This document shows positions 1-9,698 of a stretch of DNA of 64,000 nt, piece by piece; position 1 is the stretch's first letter, and each line of letters opens with the position of its first letter. The stretch spans positions 62,001 through 126,000 of the forward strand of contig NZ_JACHWM010000013.1 in the NCBI RefSeq assembly GCF_014191355.1. The letters run 5' to 3'. This DNA is from Methylobacterium sp. R2-1. Lineage in GTDB: Bacteria > Pseudomonadota > Alphaproteobacteria > Rhizobiales > Beijerinckiaceae. Below the pieces are notes generated by a model. That model saw only the letters and a list, made by a program, of their open reading frames with translations. It searched no databases and was not told the DNA's origin. A program made the position numbers and the translations under genes.

Positions 1-1903
1 TCACATCGGCGTATCCGTACGAAGCAATCAGCGCGAGGCCAGGCAAGGGAGATGCCTTGGCGCTGAACTCGACGCCCTTCGAGTTGATCGCACCAGTCTG
101 AACCTGGCACACGGTGGCGCTGCACCCCGTCACCGCCGTGTTGGTACTGGTGTGGGCGGTGTCGGTCGTCAGAACGTTGTACTGCGTGAGGTCGAAGGCG
201 GCGACCTGCAGGAGCGCATCGACGCCCGGCGGCTGGTACTTGATACCGATTTCGTACTGCTCACCCGTCGTCGGCTGGAATGGCGTCCCACCGTAACCGG
301 TGCCTGCCTGCGGCTCGAACGAAGTCGCGTAATCCGCGAAGGGTGCCAAGCCATTCTCGAATTGGTAGAGCAAGCCCACACGCCACGTCGTCGCCTCGCT
401 GTTGGTCTCGGCCACCGTCGAGCGGCCTGTCGACAGGGTCGTGGTTTGCGACCAGTTCCTGGCCCAGTCGTGGCGGATGCCCGCCTGCAAGTTCCAGTTG
501 CCCCACTGGATCTGGTCCTCGCCATAGAGGCCGAGCTGACTGTTATCCTGTCGCTGCTCGGTCGTCAGGCCAGGCACGGTGAAGGCGCCGTAGGCAGCGG
601 TCAGGTAGTTGACGTAGCTCGTCGTACCCGTCCCGTACTTGGCTGTCGGACCTGTCCAGAGATAGCCGAGGCCGGTCAGCACCGTGTGCTTCAGCGGCCC
701 CGTCCAGAAATGCGCCTCCGCCTCGTTGTCGAGGGCGATCGCGTCCAGGCTCTCGACGTAGCGCTGCGGCGTGCGGGCAAGACACAGATAAGTTCGGCCC
801 CCGCAGAGGGAGGATGCCGCGTAAGGGCTGCCGCCCGCGGGCACCGAGAAGGCCTTGAAGTCGGTATCGAGATGGAAGTAGCGGAAGTTCTGGCGCACCG
901 CGAGCGTGTCGTCGAAGATGTGCTCGAACTGGTAGCTGAAAGCGGCCTGGTCTCGGCTGAAGCTGTTGTAGAGCGGGTTGCCGCTCTGGAAGGTGTAGGG
1001 GATCTGCCCATTCGGGTTGCGCAGCAGCGTGCCGAGGGCCGGCATCCAGTTCGAGTGGAAGCTGTTGGGATCGCGCTGATACAGGCCTTGGACCGAGAGG
1101 GTCGTGGCGGCATCTGGGCGCCAAGTCAGCATCGGCGCAATCATCATGCGCTGGTTCGAACTGTCCTTGACGGCGGTGTCTGTGTCGCGCCCGAGGCCGA
1201 TCAAGCGGTAGAGGAGGTGTCCCTCCGGATCGACGGGGCCGCTTAGGTCAAAGCCGCCCTCCACATGTCCGTAATTGCCGATCCGCGTGATGACCTCGTT
1301 ATAGGGGACTGCGAGCGGACGCTTGCCGACGAGATTGACCAAGCCGCCGGGATTGGACTGGCCATAGAGCACGGAAGCCGGCCCGTGCAGGACGTCGATG
1401 CGCTCCAGCAGGTAAGGCTCGATCGACGGGATGGCGTAGTTGACGCCCTTCGGCAGGCGCAGGTTGTCGAGGAACTGTACGTAGCTGGCATTGCCGCCGA
1501 AGCCGCCGAAGCCACGGATGAAGACGCTGTCAGACCGATTACCGCCGCGCGTCTCGGCGGCCAGGCCAGGTTCGTAGCGCAGGGCTTGGCTGACGCTGAG
1601 CGAGGCTTGCGCCTCGATCTGTGCGCGGGGCACCACCGTAATCGACTGAGGCGTCCGACCGATCGGCGTCGCGGTCTTCGTTCCCGTTGCAGTCACAGCC
1701 GGTGCGTAGCCGGCGGATGGCCCACCACCAGGGCCGCCTGAACCCTCGACAGAGAGGGCGTCGAGAGTGACTTCTTCGGTCGTGGCGCCAGTCCGGATGC
1801 CGGGCGCGGCCTGGGAGGCCGTGCCGGAAATGGATACGAGAGTGCCGCCGAGCAGGAGCAGTGACGACCAGGGCTCGCGGCGGGAATGCAAGATCTTGAG
1901 CAC
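1..1903 (-). CDS. TonB-dependent siderophore receptor, 3' end outside window
   Basis: Outer-membrane TonB-dependent receptor of the FhuA/FoxA type, expected to import a ferric siderophore. I read the frame from a GTG at 1903; the same frame has a TGA near 1974 and no ATG in between. An N-terminal export signal (SSLLLLGGTLVSISGTASQA) is followed by a plug domain with TPQSITVVPRAQIEAQ, SVFIRGFGGFGG and ERIDVLHGPASVLYGQ, then beta-barrel sequence. About 634 codons are present; the last barrel strands and terminal aromatic residue lie beyond base 1. An AraC-type regulator lies immediately upstream on the same strand, the usual arrangement for a siderophore-responsive receptor. The ligand cannot be read from the sequence. 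Start choice is moderate; the family call is strong. Confidence 0.85.
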   Translation of the reverse strand, partial: MLKILHSRREPWSSLLLLGGTLVSISGTASQAAPGIRTGATTEEVTLDALSVEGSGGPGGGPSAGYAPAVTATGTKTATPIGRTPQSITVVPRAQIEAQASLSVSQALRYEPGLAAETRGGNRSDSVFIRGFGGFGGNASYVQFLDNLRLPKGVNYAIPSIEPYLLERIDVLHGPASVLYGQSNPGGLVNLVGKRPLAVPYNEVITRIGNYGHVEGGFDLSGPVDPEGHLLYRLIGLGRDTDTAVKDSSNQRMMIAPMLTWRPDAATTLSVQGLYQRDPNSFHSNWMPALGTLLRNPNGQIPYTFQSGNPLYNSFSRDQAAFSYQFEHIFDDTLAVRQNFRYFHLDTDFKAFSVPAGGSPYAASSLCGGRTYLCLARTPQRYVESLDAIALDNEAEAHFWTGPLKHTVLTGLGYLWTGPTAKYGTGTTSYVNYLTAAYGAFTVPGLTTEQRQDNSQLGLYGEDQIQWGNWNLQAGIRHDWARNWSQTTTLSTGRSTVAETNSEATTWRVGLLYQFENGLAPFADYATSFEPQAGTGYGGTPFQPTTGEQYEIGIKYQPPGVDALLQVAAFDLTQYNVLTTDTAHTSTNTAVTGCSATVCQVQTGAINSKGVEFSAKASPLPGLALIASYGYADV

Positions 1904-2066
1904 GACTTTCGGTCCCGGAAGGCATCCCCGGGAGCGCAGGAACGCTCGAACTCCCTCGGGGAACGCGTTCGCTCATAGGAAGATTAGGCTGAGGCGAGCA
2001 ATCGCACGAACTTACGAGATCGAGACTTTCCTTTTCGGTCTTATCTGGAACAATTACGATCTGAGC

Positions 2067-2948
2067 TCAGCGGAGCTCTCGTGGCGAGAGGCCAAAACGG
2101 TTCCGGAACAACGTCGAGAAGTACGCCGGCGTGTAACCGACCCGGTAGGCTGTCTCGGCGACGCCGGCCTCTCCTGCCGCGAGTATGTTGTAGGCGAGCT
2201 GCAACCGATACTCCTGCAGGAAGTCGGGGATGCCCGTCCCGAATAAACGCCGAAAGCCGATGCCCAGCGCCTTTGCGTTCAGGCCAACCATTGCGGCGAG
2301 TTGCGACACGACGAGCGGCTCGGCGTAGCGGCGCACCAGGATGTCACGCGCGGCGGTAATGCGCTCTATCTCACCCGAGGACAGCCCGTTTCCGACCTCC
2401 GACAGGGCGTCGACAGGCAGGCAGCTGTCGATCGCACAGGCGACGAGCTCCAGGCTTTTACCCAGGAGAAAAAGGTCGCGGGCCGCCCCTTGGACCGGAC
2501 AGACCATAATCTGCGAGGCGATCGAGCGGACGGCAGCATCGGCCGCCGTGGTGAGGAAGACGGGTGCATGGCCGCCATTGCGCTGCATCGCACGCGTGAG
2601 CAGCGCCTCGAAACCGATGCCGGTGTGGGACTCGGCAATCCCGATTGAAAGATGGACGAGGGCGTAGCGAAAGGTCTGGCCCGGCGAGAAGACCTGCTCG
2701 CGGCGATGCTCGGAGGCACTCAGGATGAGGCTGACGGACGGCGCCTCAATCTGGATGGGTGACCGGTCGTCGATCCGGCATGACATGCGCCCTTCGAGGG
2801 TGACGGCAGCGGTCAAGCCCCGCTTGAATGGCTCGATCACCCGTCGCTCTTCGGAGAACTCGTTCTCGCCAGTCGAGATGACCAAGCCCCCCGCGAGCAG
2901 AGAGACGAATTGCTTTGGCAGCAGGATGCCGTGGACCAAGTTCGCCAT
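2067..2948 (-). CDS. AraC-family transcriptional regulator (siderophore type)
   Basis: DNA-binding regulator of about 293 residues with a C-terminal AraC double helix-turn-helix (about residues 190-290: DILVRRYAEPLVVSQLAAMV through GYTPAYFSTLFRNRFGLSPR). The N-terminal half resembles the effector domain of PchR-like regulators that sense ferric siderophores, which is inference. I chose the ATG at 2948 (MANLVHGILLPKQF) because the frame upstream of it runs through AT-rich, promoter-like DNA at 3000-3025; a start at 3059 is possible. The TonB receptor gene starts 164 bases downstream on the same strand and is the likely target. Confidence 0.8.
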   Translation of the reverse strand: MANLVHGILLPKQFVSLLAGGLVISTGENEFSEERRVIEPFKRGLTAAVTLEGRMSCRIDDRSPIQIEAPSVSLILSASEHRREQVFSPGQTFRYALVHLSIGIAESHTGIGFEALLTRAMQRNGGHAPVFLTTAADAAVRSIASQIMVCPVQGAARDLFLLGKSLELVACAIDSCLPVDALSEVGNGLSSGEIERITAARDILVRRYAEPLVVSQLAAMVGLNAKALGIGFRRLFGTGIPDFLQEYRLQLAYNILAAGEAGVAETAYRVGYTPAYFSTLFRNRFGLSPRELR

Positions 2949-3404
2949 CGTTCTCTGTTCTTCGCCCGCCACTACAGGAAGGAAATGCGGAGACAATGTC
3001 TTTAGTAATAATACTTTAAAATTAGATGGGGTATGAGACGCCTCTCTCGCCATAGACATTAAGACTTAATCCCCGATACTGCATAAAAACAGTGGTGTAT
3101 AGAGGCGGATTTATCGCTCGCCGGACGCAACAATGCCAGAATATATGGGCTCAAGTCCGCCCTGATGGTGTCTCTCTCCGCTCAGGCGCGATAGGGCATG
3201 ACGACCAAGCATCGTGACCCCGCCAACCTCGATCCTGACACGAATTGTCCGCTTTAGCCCGCAGTACCGACCTCCATCTCGCGACAAGTGAACTGCCGCT
3301 CACCGGCCGGAGCAGCCCTCTGGTTGTGCGATCGCGTGCGTGTAAAAAGCGAAGGTTTTCCTTACGCATCGCGCCTGAGCGACCGCGGCGGTGTGCGGTC
3401 GCTG
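2949..3404. other. intergenic stretch with AT-rich promoter-like block
   Basis: No gene supported. Bases 3001-3025 are strikingly AT-rich for this genome and contain AATAATACT followed by TTTAAA, close to a block found upstream of the receptor at 7353. It probably holds the promoter of the AraC gene. Apparent reading frames at 3151-3400 are shadows of the kinase fragment or random open frames. Confidence 0.4.
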
Positions 3405-4157
3405 TCAGCGCAGGGTGAACACAAGGCACAGCTCGGTGCCGCTCTCGCCCGCCGCTGACCAGTGCGGCTTTGTGCCGATCTGACGGGCCAGCGCCTCGAT
3501 CAGGCGCATGCCCGTGCCAGAACCGGGCTTGGCGGCCTGAGGCTCGCGCGGCAACCCCTTGCCGTTGTCGCTTAGGCGCACACGAAACGTACTCTGCTCC
3601 GGCGCCTCGACGCTGATCGCGATCACACCGCCCTGGCCGCCGAAGGCATATTTCAGGCTGTTGGTGGTGAACACGTTCAGGATCAGGCCGAGCGGCACCG
3701 CCGTATCCGGCCCAAGGTCCACTTCTTCGATCTCGATTTCCAGCCGCACGGGGCCGGATTGGTCCGCGTGCAGGTGGCACAGGTTCTCGACGTACTGCGT
3801 CGCATAGGGCCGCAGGCGCAGGCGCTCGGCCGTGTTGGCGGCGTAGAGCTGTTGGTGAACGAGCCGTAGCGTCTCGACCCGTTCACCAACCGCCGTCAAT
3901 TCTTGGCGCGCCTCGTGCGAACTCGTTTCCTTCGCCCGCATTCGCACGAGAGAGGTGATGATGCCGATATGGTTCGCGATGCGGTGCTGCAGCTCCTGCA
4001 TCAGGTGCTTGTTGGCATCGAGCGCGACCTGCAGGTCATGCACCTTGTGCAGGCGGTCGATCACCGGCCCAAGAATGCTAGCATAGGTGCGCAGAAACTG
4101 GACGTCTTCCTGGCTGAACTCGGGCGGGCCCGTATATGCCGATAACCTGAACAGCAT
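3405..4157 (-). CDS. sensor histidine kinase (HisKA_2/HATPase), N-terminally truncated
   Basis: Cytoplasmic sensor kinase fragment of 250 residues. Residues 1-40 look like the end of a GAF domain (EFSQEDVQFLRTYASILGPV), then a HisKA_2 dimerisation box with the phospho-accepting His in LMQELQHRIANHIGIITSLV, then a HATPase domain with an N-box (TTNSLKYAFGGQGG) and G-boxes (LSDNGKGLP, GSGTGMRLIEALARQIG). Most of the GAF domain is missing, and the upstream DNA is AT-rich and ends in a small inverted-repeat element and an IS110 copy. The gene is therefore probably a remnant truncated by rearrangement; an ATG happens to sit at the junction. No partner response regulator is adjacent. Confidence 0.7.
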   Translation of the reverse strand: MLFRLSAYTGPPEFSQEDVQFLRTYASILGPVIDRLHKVHDLQVALDANKHLMQELQHRIANHIGIITSLVRMRAKETSSHEARQELTAVGERVETLRLVHQQLYAANTAERLRLRPYATQYVENLCHLHADQSGPVRLEIEIEEVDLGPDTAVPLGLILNVFTTNSLKYAFGGQGGVIAISVEAPEQSTFRVRLSDNGKGLPREPQAAKPGSGTGMRLIEALARQIGTKPHWSAAGESGTELCLVFTLR

Positions 4158-4690
4158 CTACTACATCGCGCTGCTAAACGGATTGTATCGCATAGACATT
4201 GGCGCAGAGAAGGTCACGAAAATATGCCAGCTTGCAGCAGAGATAGCATCAACTATAGAGTACATCGGACAACTTAGTCTCAAAGATTTGCGAGCATCTG
4301 AGCGTGGGGATGACGTCGTATTCACACCGGTAGGTAGCGCACCTCCTGTCCAGAGCGGCGTCAAACGCGAACTTGCGAGTCTTACAAACGGGCGATGCGG
4401 CTGAGTTCAGGGTCTCTGTCCGCTAAAGGTTGATTTTGTTGAAAAACTCCGGGGCAATGCGCCAAGCGTCGCCCAGCATAGGTCGCTGGAGAATGTTCGC
4501 CTCTTTCCAATCATGCGACGCCACGATAGTCGCGCATCCTGGGCGATCTGGAGGTAGGATCTTCTCCAAGAACTGCGGCTAGCGGTGCTGCATCGGGCCG
4601 ATCCCGAGTTTTTCAACATCGGGTAATGGGCGGCAGCTCTTCCGCGGAAGTCGATAGGATCGGCTCCGCTGCCGGAAGAGGAGGCTGATC
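4158..4690. other. rearranged, lower-GC DNA between kinase remnant and IS110
   Basis: About 250 bases of relatively AT-rich sequence followed by a short inverted-repeat element (4438-4617) and the left flank of the IS110 transposase. A plus-strand frame ending at 4404 reads like the C-terminal end of some protein (IYYIALLNGLYRIDIG, IASTIEYIGQLSLKDLRASE), which suggests a gene fragment cut off at its 5' side. It has no credible start and I do not recognise it. Confidence 0.35.
4438..4617. repeat. small inverted-repeat element (IS remnant or MITE)
   Basis: A perfect 12-base inverted repeat, GTTGAAAAACTC at 4438-4449 and GAGTTTTTCAAC at 4606-4617, bounds about 180 bases. GTTGAAAAACTC-type ends are common in IS5-related elements. 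No transposase is encoded, so this is an internally deleted copy or a non-autonomous element. Confidence 0.5.
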
Positions 4691-5704
4691 ATGGAGTATT
4701 TCGCTGGCCTGGATGTCTCGATGGAGGAGACGCACGTCTGCGTGCTCGACCGCGACGGAGTAATTACCCATCAGTCGAAGGTGGCCTCTACGCCTGCCAA
4801 CATTGCGCAGGAACTCAAGAAGGCGCCCGCCTGCCGTCGGGTTGTGTTCGAGACGGGCCGGATGGCTCCGATGCTGTTCCACGGCTTGGCTGAACCCGGT
4901 GTGCCGGTCGTCTGCGTCGAGAGCCGGCAGGCTCACCAAGCGCTGAAGTCGCTCACGACGCACAAGACCGACCGCAACGATGCGCGCGGTCTCGCTCACC
5001 TGGCACGAACGGGCTTCTTCAAGTCGGTGCACGTCAAGTCGCTGCCAGCCCACGCCGTGCGGTCGTTGATCCTCGCGCGCAAGAAGCTGGTCGGCCAGCG
5101 AGTCACGCTGGAGAACCAGATCCGCGGCCTTGCCGTCGTGTTCGGGGTTCGGTTGCCGCGGGCCCTCAGCCCTGCCTTCATCGAGCAGGCTCTGCGTTCA
5201 AGCGACGGGATCGCCGGGCTGTCCGCAGCCATGCGCGGCCTGATCGGCGCGCCAGCCGCTGTGCTGGCGGCCGTGGCAGCCATCGACGCGGACATCAAGA
5301 AGATGGTCCGCGCGTCGGATGCCTGCCGGCGCTTGATGACGATCCCCGGCGTCGGCCAGCTCACCGCACTCGCCTTCGCGGCAGCCATCGATGATCCGGA
5401 GCGCTTCAGGCGTTCGCGCGACGTCGGTGCGTATCTTGGCCTTGTTCCGCGACGCTACCAATCGGGCGAGGTCGACTACACCGGCAGCATCTCGAAGTGC
5501 GGCGACCGGCGGGTCAGAACGCTGCTGTACGAAGCCGCCAACGTGATGCTGACGCGTTGCAGGCGGCCTCTGAAGCTGAAGGAGTGGGCCCTGGCCATCG
5601 CGCAACGCTCGACGATGCGCAAGGCGCGCATCGCGCTCGCGCGCCGACTGGCGATCATCATGCATGCGATGCTGCGGCAAGGGACCGAATTGAAGCCCGC
5701 GTAA
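4691..5704 (+). CDS. IS110-family transposase
   Basis: Complete 337-residue DEDD transposase of the IS110 family, which mobilises its element through a seeker/bridge-type mechanism without long terminal repeats. The RuvC-like acidic residues are visible: D8 (FAGLDVS), E54 (VVFETGR), D94 and D97 (HKTDRNDARG). The C-terminal Transposase_20 region has MTIPGVGQLTALAFAA and the conserved SISKCGDRRVRTLLYEAA with the serine used by this family. A purine-rich ribosome-binding site (GAGGAGG) lies just before the ATG. The frame is intact, so the element may be active. Non-coding flanks at about 4620-4690 and 5705-5900 probably belong to the element and would carry its guide RNA. Confidence 0.92.
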   Translation: MEYFAGLDVSMEETHVCVLDRDGVITHQSKVASTPANIAQELKKAPACRRVVFETGRMAPMLFHGLAEPGVPVVCVESRQAHQALKSLTTHKTDRNDARGLAHLARTGFFKSVHVKSLPAHAVRSLILARKKLVGQRVTLENQIRGLAVVFGVRLPRALSPAFIEQALRSSDGIAGLSAAMRGLIGAPAAVLAAVAAIDADIKKMVRASDACRRLMTIPGVGQLTALAFAAAIDDPERFRRSRDVGAYLGLVPRRYQSGEVDYTGSISKCGDRRVRTLLYEAANVMLTRCRRPLKLKEWALAIAQRSTMRKARIALARRLAIIMHAMLRQGTELKPA

Positions 5705-5996
5705 GTGCCTGTCGTGGGCTAGGAGGCCGAACCGAGCTCCCGAGCGGGAGCGACGCCCGAGGGAGGGAGTGGAGGACGGCGCCGATACTGTAGCATGCGG
5801 CCTCGTGCCGACTGCGGTTTCAACCGAGCCGCCCCGCACCCAGCTGACCCCATCAAGTGCCGCACGAGCACGTAGAGAACGCAGGCATCCGAAAGCGTCG
5901 AACGCTCTGGATCGAGCTGCCGCCCATTGACCCATTAGAGAACGAAATCGGTTGGAAGCGGCTGTAGCCTTCAGTAAGAGCAATCGTCCCCAGCGT

Positions 5997-6404
5997 TCAG
6001 TCGCCGCGGTAGAGCTTGCTCATGTCCCAGCCTCGGATTTCGGGGCCGAGGGTGTGCTCGAACGCCACGATCCCGAGCCCATCGGGCGTGGTCCTGCAGC
6101 GGAAGGAGAGGCGGAACCAACGGCCTCGGCTCCTGACAACCGCACCCGGTGCGACGACTTCCGTTCCGTGCTCCTGTGGATCGGCCAGAGCGTAAGCAAT
6201 CACCTTGTCGGCTTGGAGGCCTGGATGTTGGCGCGAGACTTCGCCGCCGGCTCTCGCGTCACACCGCTGCTCGATCCGGGTTCCGAGTTCCACTTTGAGC
6301 ATCAGGCGATCCCGCGCCTCGGGCGACTGTCCGGCCTCGGCTACGCTATGCGCAGAACTCACGGCGCAGGCTACGGCAAGGGTGAGAACGGTTGTCCGGA
6401 TCAT
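5997..6404 (-). CDS. DUF930-domain secreted protein
   Basis: A 135-residue protein with an N-terminal signal peptide (TTVLTLAVACAVSSAHSVAEA) and a DUF930 core: LMLKVELGTRIEQRCDARA, ADKVIAYALADPQ, RGRWFRLSFRCRTTPDG. DUF930 proteins are small exported proteins common in Rhizobiales, of unknown function. It is intact but isolated between IS110 and an IS3 fragment, so it is a passenger in the rearranged region rather than part of a recognisable operon. Confidence 0.75.
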   Translation of the reverse strand: MIRTTVLTLAVACAVSSAHSVAEAGQSPEARDRLMLKVELGTRIEQRCDARAGGEVSRQHPGLQADKVIAYALADPQEHGTEVVAPGAVVRSRGRWFRLSFRCRTTPDGLGIVAFEHTLGPEIRGWDMSKLYRGD

Positions 6405-6537
6405 GGCTCTTGCTTGAGCGGCGATTTAGGCACGTCTATGGCCAAGCTTGCTGGCGTGGCGCCGAGGTCCGCGATCGGTCTGCTGCCGGTTTCACAGACA
6501 CTCGGTTTAGATGTGATGGTGAAGCCGAAGGTGCTCC

Positions 6538-6693
6538 ATGCAGCATCGCAAGTTCGGGCGTGAGTTCAAGATCGAGGCGGTTCAACTGCTTCGGGAACGC
6601 GGGGTCAGCGTCGCGCAGGCAGCGCGCGACCTCGACGTTCACGAGACGATGCTGCACCGGTGGGTGAAGCAGGCGGCGGCCGATCCGCACGTC
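6538..6693 (+). pseudogene. IS3-family transposase OrfA, 5' fragment
   Basis: The first about 52 codons match the helix-turn-helix N-terminus of IS3-family OrfA proteins (KFGREFKIEAVQLLRERGVS, VAQAARDLDVHETMLHRWVK). After ADPH the similarity ends and neither the rest of OrfA nor OrfB follows. It is a remnant left by deletion or by another insertion. Confidence 0.75.
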
Positions 6694-7352
6694 ACGTGCA
6701 GCACCCACCAGCATGGCGGGCCGCCTTCGGCGTGCTCGTGCTCTAAACGAATGATTCCAGGCTTGGCAGCTAGCAGCAGCCTAGGGCAGGGAAGTGCTGA
6801 AAAGAGAGCGGCCACGGGAGCCGGAACGAAAGTGCGCGTTCATCCGGCGTCACCCCAATCCCAGCATCGTGGCCGCGTCCGATCGAGCGATAGGATCGCG
6901 ATCGGCATGTCCCTGAGATGGAGACGGTATGGTTAACAATCAGTGACCAGCCCCGCTGCCCGAACTGCTCACGGGCTGGCGGGCATGCCGCGCCGTGTCC
7001 ATACGGCGGAGAGCCAATACGCAACGCAGCTGCTGGTCAGCATCCGGGGATCGGGCTAGCTCGACATCTACCTGCACCCATCCTGCTTGTCCCAATTCGC
7101 GCCGCCCCTCGATCTCACATAGTGGGAGATCATGTTTGCTGCGCTCAGCGTAGGCGATTATCGCTCATAAGGAAGCGCTTGGCTCGCGAAACAACTTCTG
7201 CGCTAAAAATTGCATCAATCATAATCGAGAATAATACTAAACTAGTGTTGTAAATATCATACTGTCAGCCGACTTCCTGAGCGAGGGGTCGTCTCTCAAG
7301 GTCGACTTCTAGATACCGGATAAGTATGCCCGCTCAATATACGGAGATGGTC
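6694..7352. other. intergenic region upstream of TonB receptor
   Basis: No gene supported in about 660 bases. The last 150 bases become AT-rich (7200-7260) and include AATAATACT at 7230-7238, matching the block upstream of the AraC gene at 3007-3015. This is the likely promoter/operator of the receptor at 7353. Confidence 0.4.
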
Positions 7353-9698
7353 ATGCACGATATTTCTGCGAAGCCCATATGGTTGGCTCTCCGCCCGCGA
7401 TTGAGTCATCACTTGCTTGCTTCGACCATGCTGTCCGGTGCGGTCACCTTTTGTGCTGTTCTGCCAGTTTTGGCGCAGCCGGCTGCCGAGTCCGCCGTTG
7501 AACTGTCCGAACTGAGCGTAACCGGCGAGGGGCGCGGCGCGACGCTTGGCGGGGCTTTGTACGGTCCTGGTGGGGCTTCGGGACCGGTCCCGGGCTACGT
7601 CGCGAGCCGCAGCACGGTGGGTACCAAGACCGACACGCCGATCCTGGAGACCGCGCAGTCGATCTCGGTCATCAGCCGCGAGCAGATCCAGGATCAGAAT
7701 GCGCTGACCATCAACCAAGCCCTGCGTTACACCCCGAGCGTTACGACGGAGCAGCGCGGCGGCGCCGGCTCGACCCGACTGGAGCAATTCTCGATCCGCG
7801 GCTTCACCGCCCCGCTTTTCCTGGATGGCTTATCGCTGCCCGGTAGCCGTGACGCTTTCCCGACTGTTGATCCCTATCGGCTTGAGCGTGTGGATGTCAT
7901 CAAGGGACCGGCCTCGGTGCTCTACGGGCAGTCGGGCCCGGGCGGCATCGTCAACCTCGTATCGAAGGTGCCGCAATTCGTCCGCCACGGTGAGATCTTC
8001 GTCCAGGGCGGCGGCTTCAACGAGGTGCGCGGCGGCTTCGACGTCGGGGGGCCGGTCGGCGACGGCAGCGGCGGGGTCGCAGATCAGTTCGCCTATCGGG
8101 TGATCGGCCTGGGATGGAAGGGCGACGGGCCGGCGGTAACTACCGAGGTCGAGCGCTTCTTCATCAATCCGAGCCTGACGTGGCGGCCCGACGCGGATAC
8201 GCAACTCACGATCATAGGCAACTACCAGCGCGATCCGTTCTCCGGCTTCTACGGCGGCTTCCCAGCGATCGGCACCGTATTCCCGCGCAACTTCGGCAAT
8301 GGCACTGTCGGGCGCCTTCCGGTCGATTTCTACGATGGCGACCGCAACATCGAGCGTTCCGACCGGAACCAGGCCTCGATCAGCTATCTGTTCGATCACC
8401 GCATCAACGAGCACCTACGTTTCCATTCGGCCGGGCGCTACCTGAGAAGCGAAGGCGACTACCGCAGCGTCTACGGCGCCTTCAACACGGTGACCGCGTC
8501 CAGCGGGCCGATCCTCGGCCGTTCGCAGGGCGGTACTCAGGTTGGCATCGACGCCTGGACGATGGACAACAACTTCGTGGCCAACTTCGACACCGGCCCG
8601 GTCGCACATACCGCTCTACTCGGCGTCGATCATCGCACGTTCCGCACGCGGACGCTGGCGACACCTTTCCCTCGGGCGCCCGATCTGAACGTGCTGTTCC
8701 CGAACTACGAGATGAACATCAACTTCCCGGCCTTCTCCACCGAAGCGGCTATCACGGCCGAGCAGACCGGCGTCTATTTCCAGGATCAGATCAAGTTCGA
8801 CCGGCTCGTCCTGACGCTGGGCGGGCGCTACGACATCGCCCGGCAGAGTGGTCCGACGCGCACACTGGCCACCGGTGCGCTTGCGATCCAGAATGCCCCG
8901 GCGGACGCCTTCACCGGGCGGGCAAGCCTCCTCTACCTGTTCGACAACGGCGTCGCTCCGTACGTTTCCTACAGTGAGGCATTCGAGCCGATCACCGGCG
9001 GGCGCATCTTTGACCCAACCTTTGGCACAGTCGGGCGTATTCCCGACCCGATTTCCAGCAACCAGTACGAGGCCGGTATCAAGTACCAGCCCCCCGGCAC
9101 TGACATCCTGCTCACGGCAGCAGCCTTCGACATTCGGCGCTCGAATGCGACACAGCCGGACCCGACCCCAAACAGACAAGGCTTTGTCGTGCAGACCGGG
9201 GAGGTCGGCGTACAAGGTATCGAGTTCGAAGCGCGCGTGAACGTCTCCGAGAACCTGAATCTCATCGGCGGTTTCTCGATCCTCGATACCCGGAACGTGA
9301 GCGACATCACCAACACCACCAACGAACTAACTGGACAGCCAGTGCCACTCGTCGGCCGCCGCCCAGTGCTGGTGCCGGACTCCACCGCCTCGCTGTTCGT
9401 GGATTACCGCTTCGCCGAAGGGCCGCTGCTCGGCCTCGGGATTGGCGGCGGAGTGCGCTACCTTGGCCCCTCCTGGGGCGATCCGGCCAACACCTTCAAG
9501 GTGCCCGCGAGTGTTCTTGTCGATGCCTTGCTCACCTACGACCTGAAGCATCTCGACGCGACGCTCCAGGGCTTTCAGTTGCAGGTCAACGCCCAGAACC
9601 TGCTCGATGATCGCTACGTGACCGGCTGCTTCAGCTATCAGACCTGCTTTTACGGCCTACCGCGGACGGTCTACGGCGCCTTGCGCTATCGCTGGTGA
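7353..9698 (+). CDS. TonB-dependent siderophore receptor
   Basis: Complete outer-membrane receptor of about 781 residues. The ATG at 7353 is preferred because a GGAG lies 6 bases upstream at 7343-7346. A signal peptide ends near VLPVLAQPA; the plug domain contains TDTPILETAQSISVISREQI, QFSIRGFTAPLFLDG and ERVDVIKGPASVLYGQSGPG; the barrel ends in RTVYGALRYRW with the expected terminal aromatic. This is the same FhuA/ferrichrome-type subfamily as the receptor at the left edge (shared TxTPI..xxQSI and SVLYGQSxPGG motifs). No ABC importer or regulator is adjacent, so the ligand is unknown. Confidence 0.9.
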   Translation: MHDISAKPIWLALRPRLSHHLLASTMLSGAVTFCAVLPVLAQPAAESAVELSELSVTGEGRGATLGGALYGPGGASGPVPGYVASRSTVGTKTDTPILETAQSISVISREQIQDQNALTINQALRYTPSVTTEQRGGAGSTRLEQFSIRGFTAPLFLDGLSLPGSRDAFPTVDPYRLERVDVIKGPASVLYGQSGPGGIVNLVSKVPQFVRHGEIFVQGGGFNEVRGGFDVGGPVGDGSGGVADQFAYRVIGLGWKGDGPAVTTEVERFFINPSLTWRPDADTQLTIIGNYQRDPFSGFYGGFPAIGTVFPRNFGNGTVGRLPVDFYDGDRNIERSDRNQASISYLFDHRINEHLRFHSAGRYLRSEGDYRSVYGAFNTVTASSGPILGRSQGGTQVGIDAWTMDNNFVANFDTGPVAHTALLGVDHRTFRTRTLATPFPRAPDLNVLFPNYEMNINFPAFSTEAAITAEQTGVYFQDQIKFDRLVLTLGGRYDIARQSGPTRTLATGALAIQNAPADAFTGRASLLYLFDNGVAPYVSYSEAFEPITGGRIFDPTFGTVGRIPDPISSNQYEAGIKYQPPGTDILLTAAAFDIRRSNATQPDPTPNRQGFVVQTGEVGVQGIEFEARVNVSENLNLIGGFSILDTRNVSDITNTTNELTGQPVPLVGRRPVLVPDSTASLFVDYRFAEGPLLGLGIGGGVRYLGPSWGDPANTFKVPASVLVDALLTYDLKHLDATLQGFQLQVNAQNLLDDRYVTGCFSYQTCFYGLPRTVYGALRYRW

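Noticed and set aside
4087..4404. Plus-strand 105-residue frame in lower-GC DNA
   Set aside because: Its first part is antisense to the kinase fragment and it has no credible start; possibly the tail of a lost gene, not a functional one.
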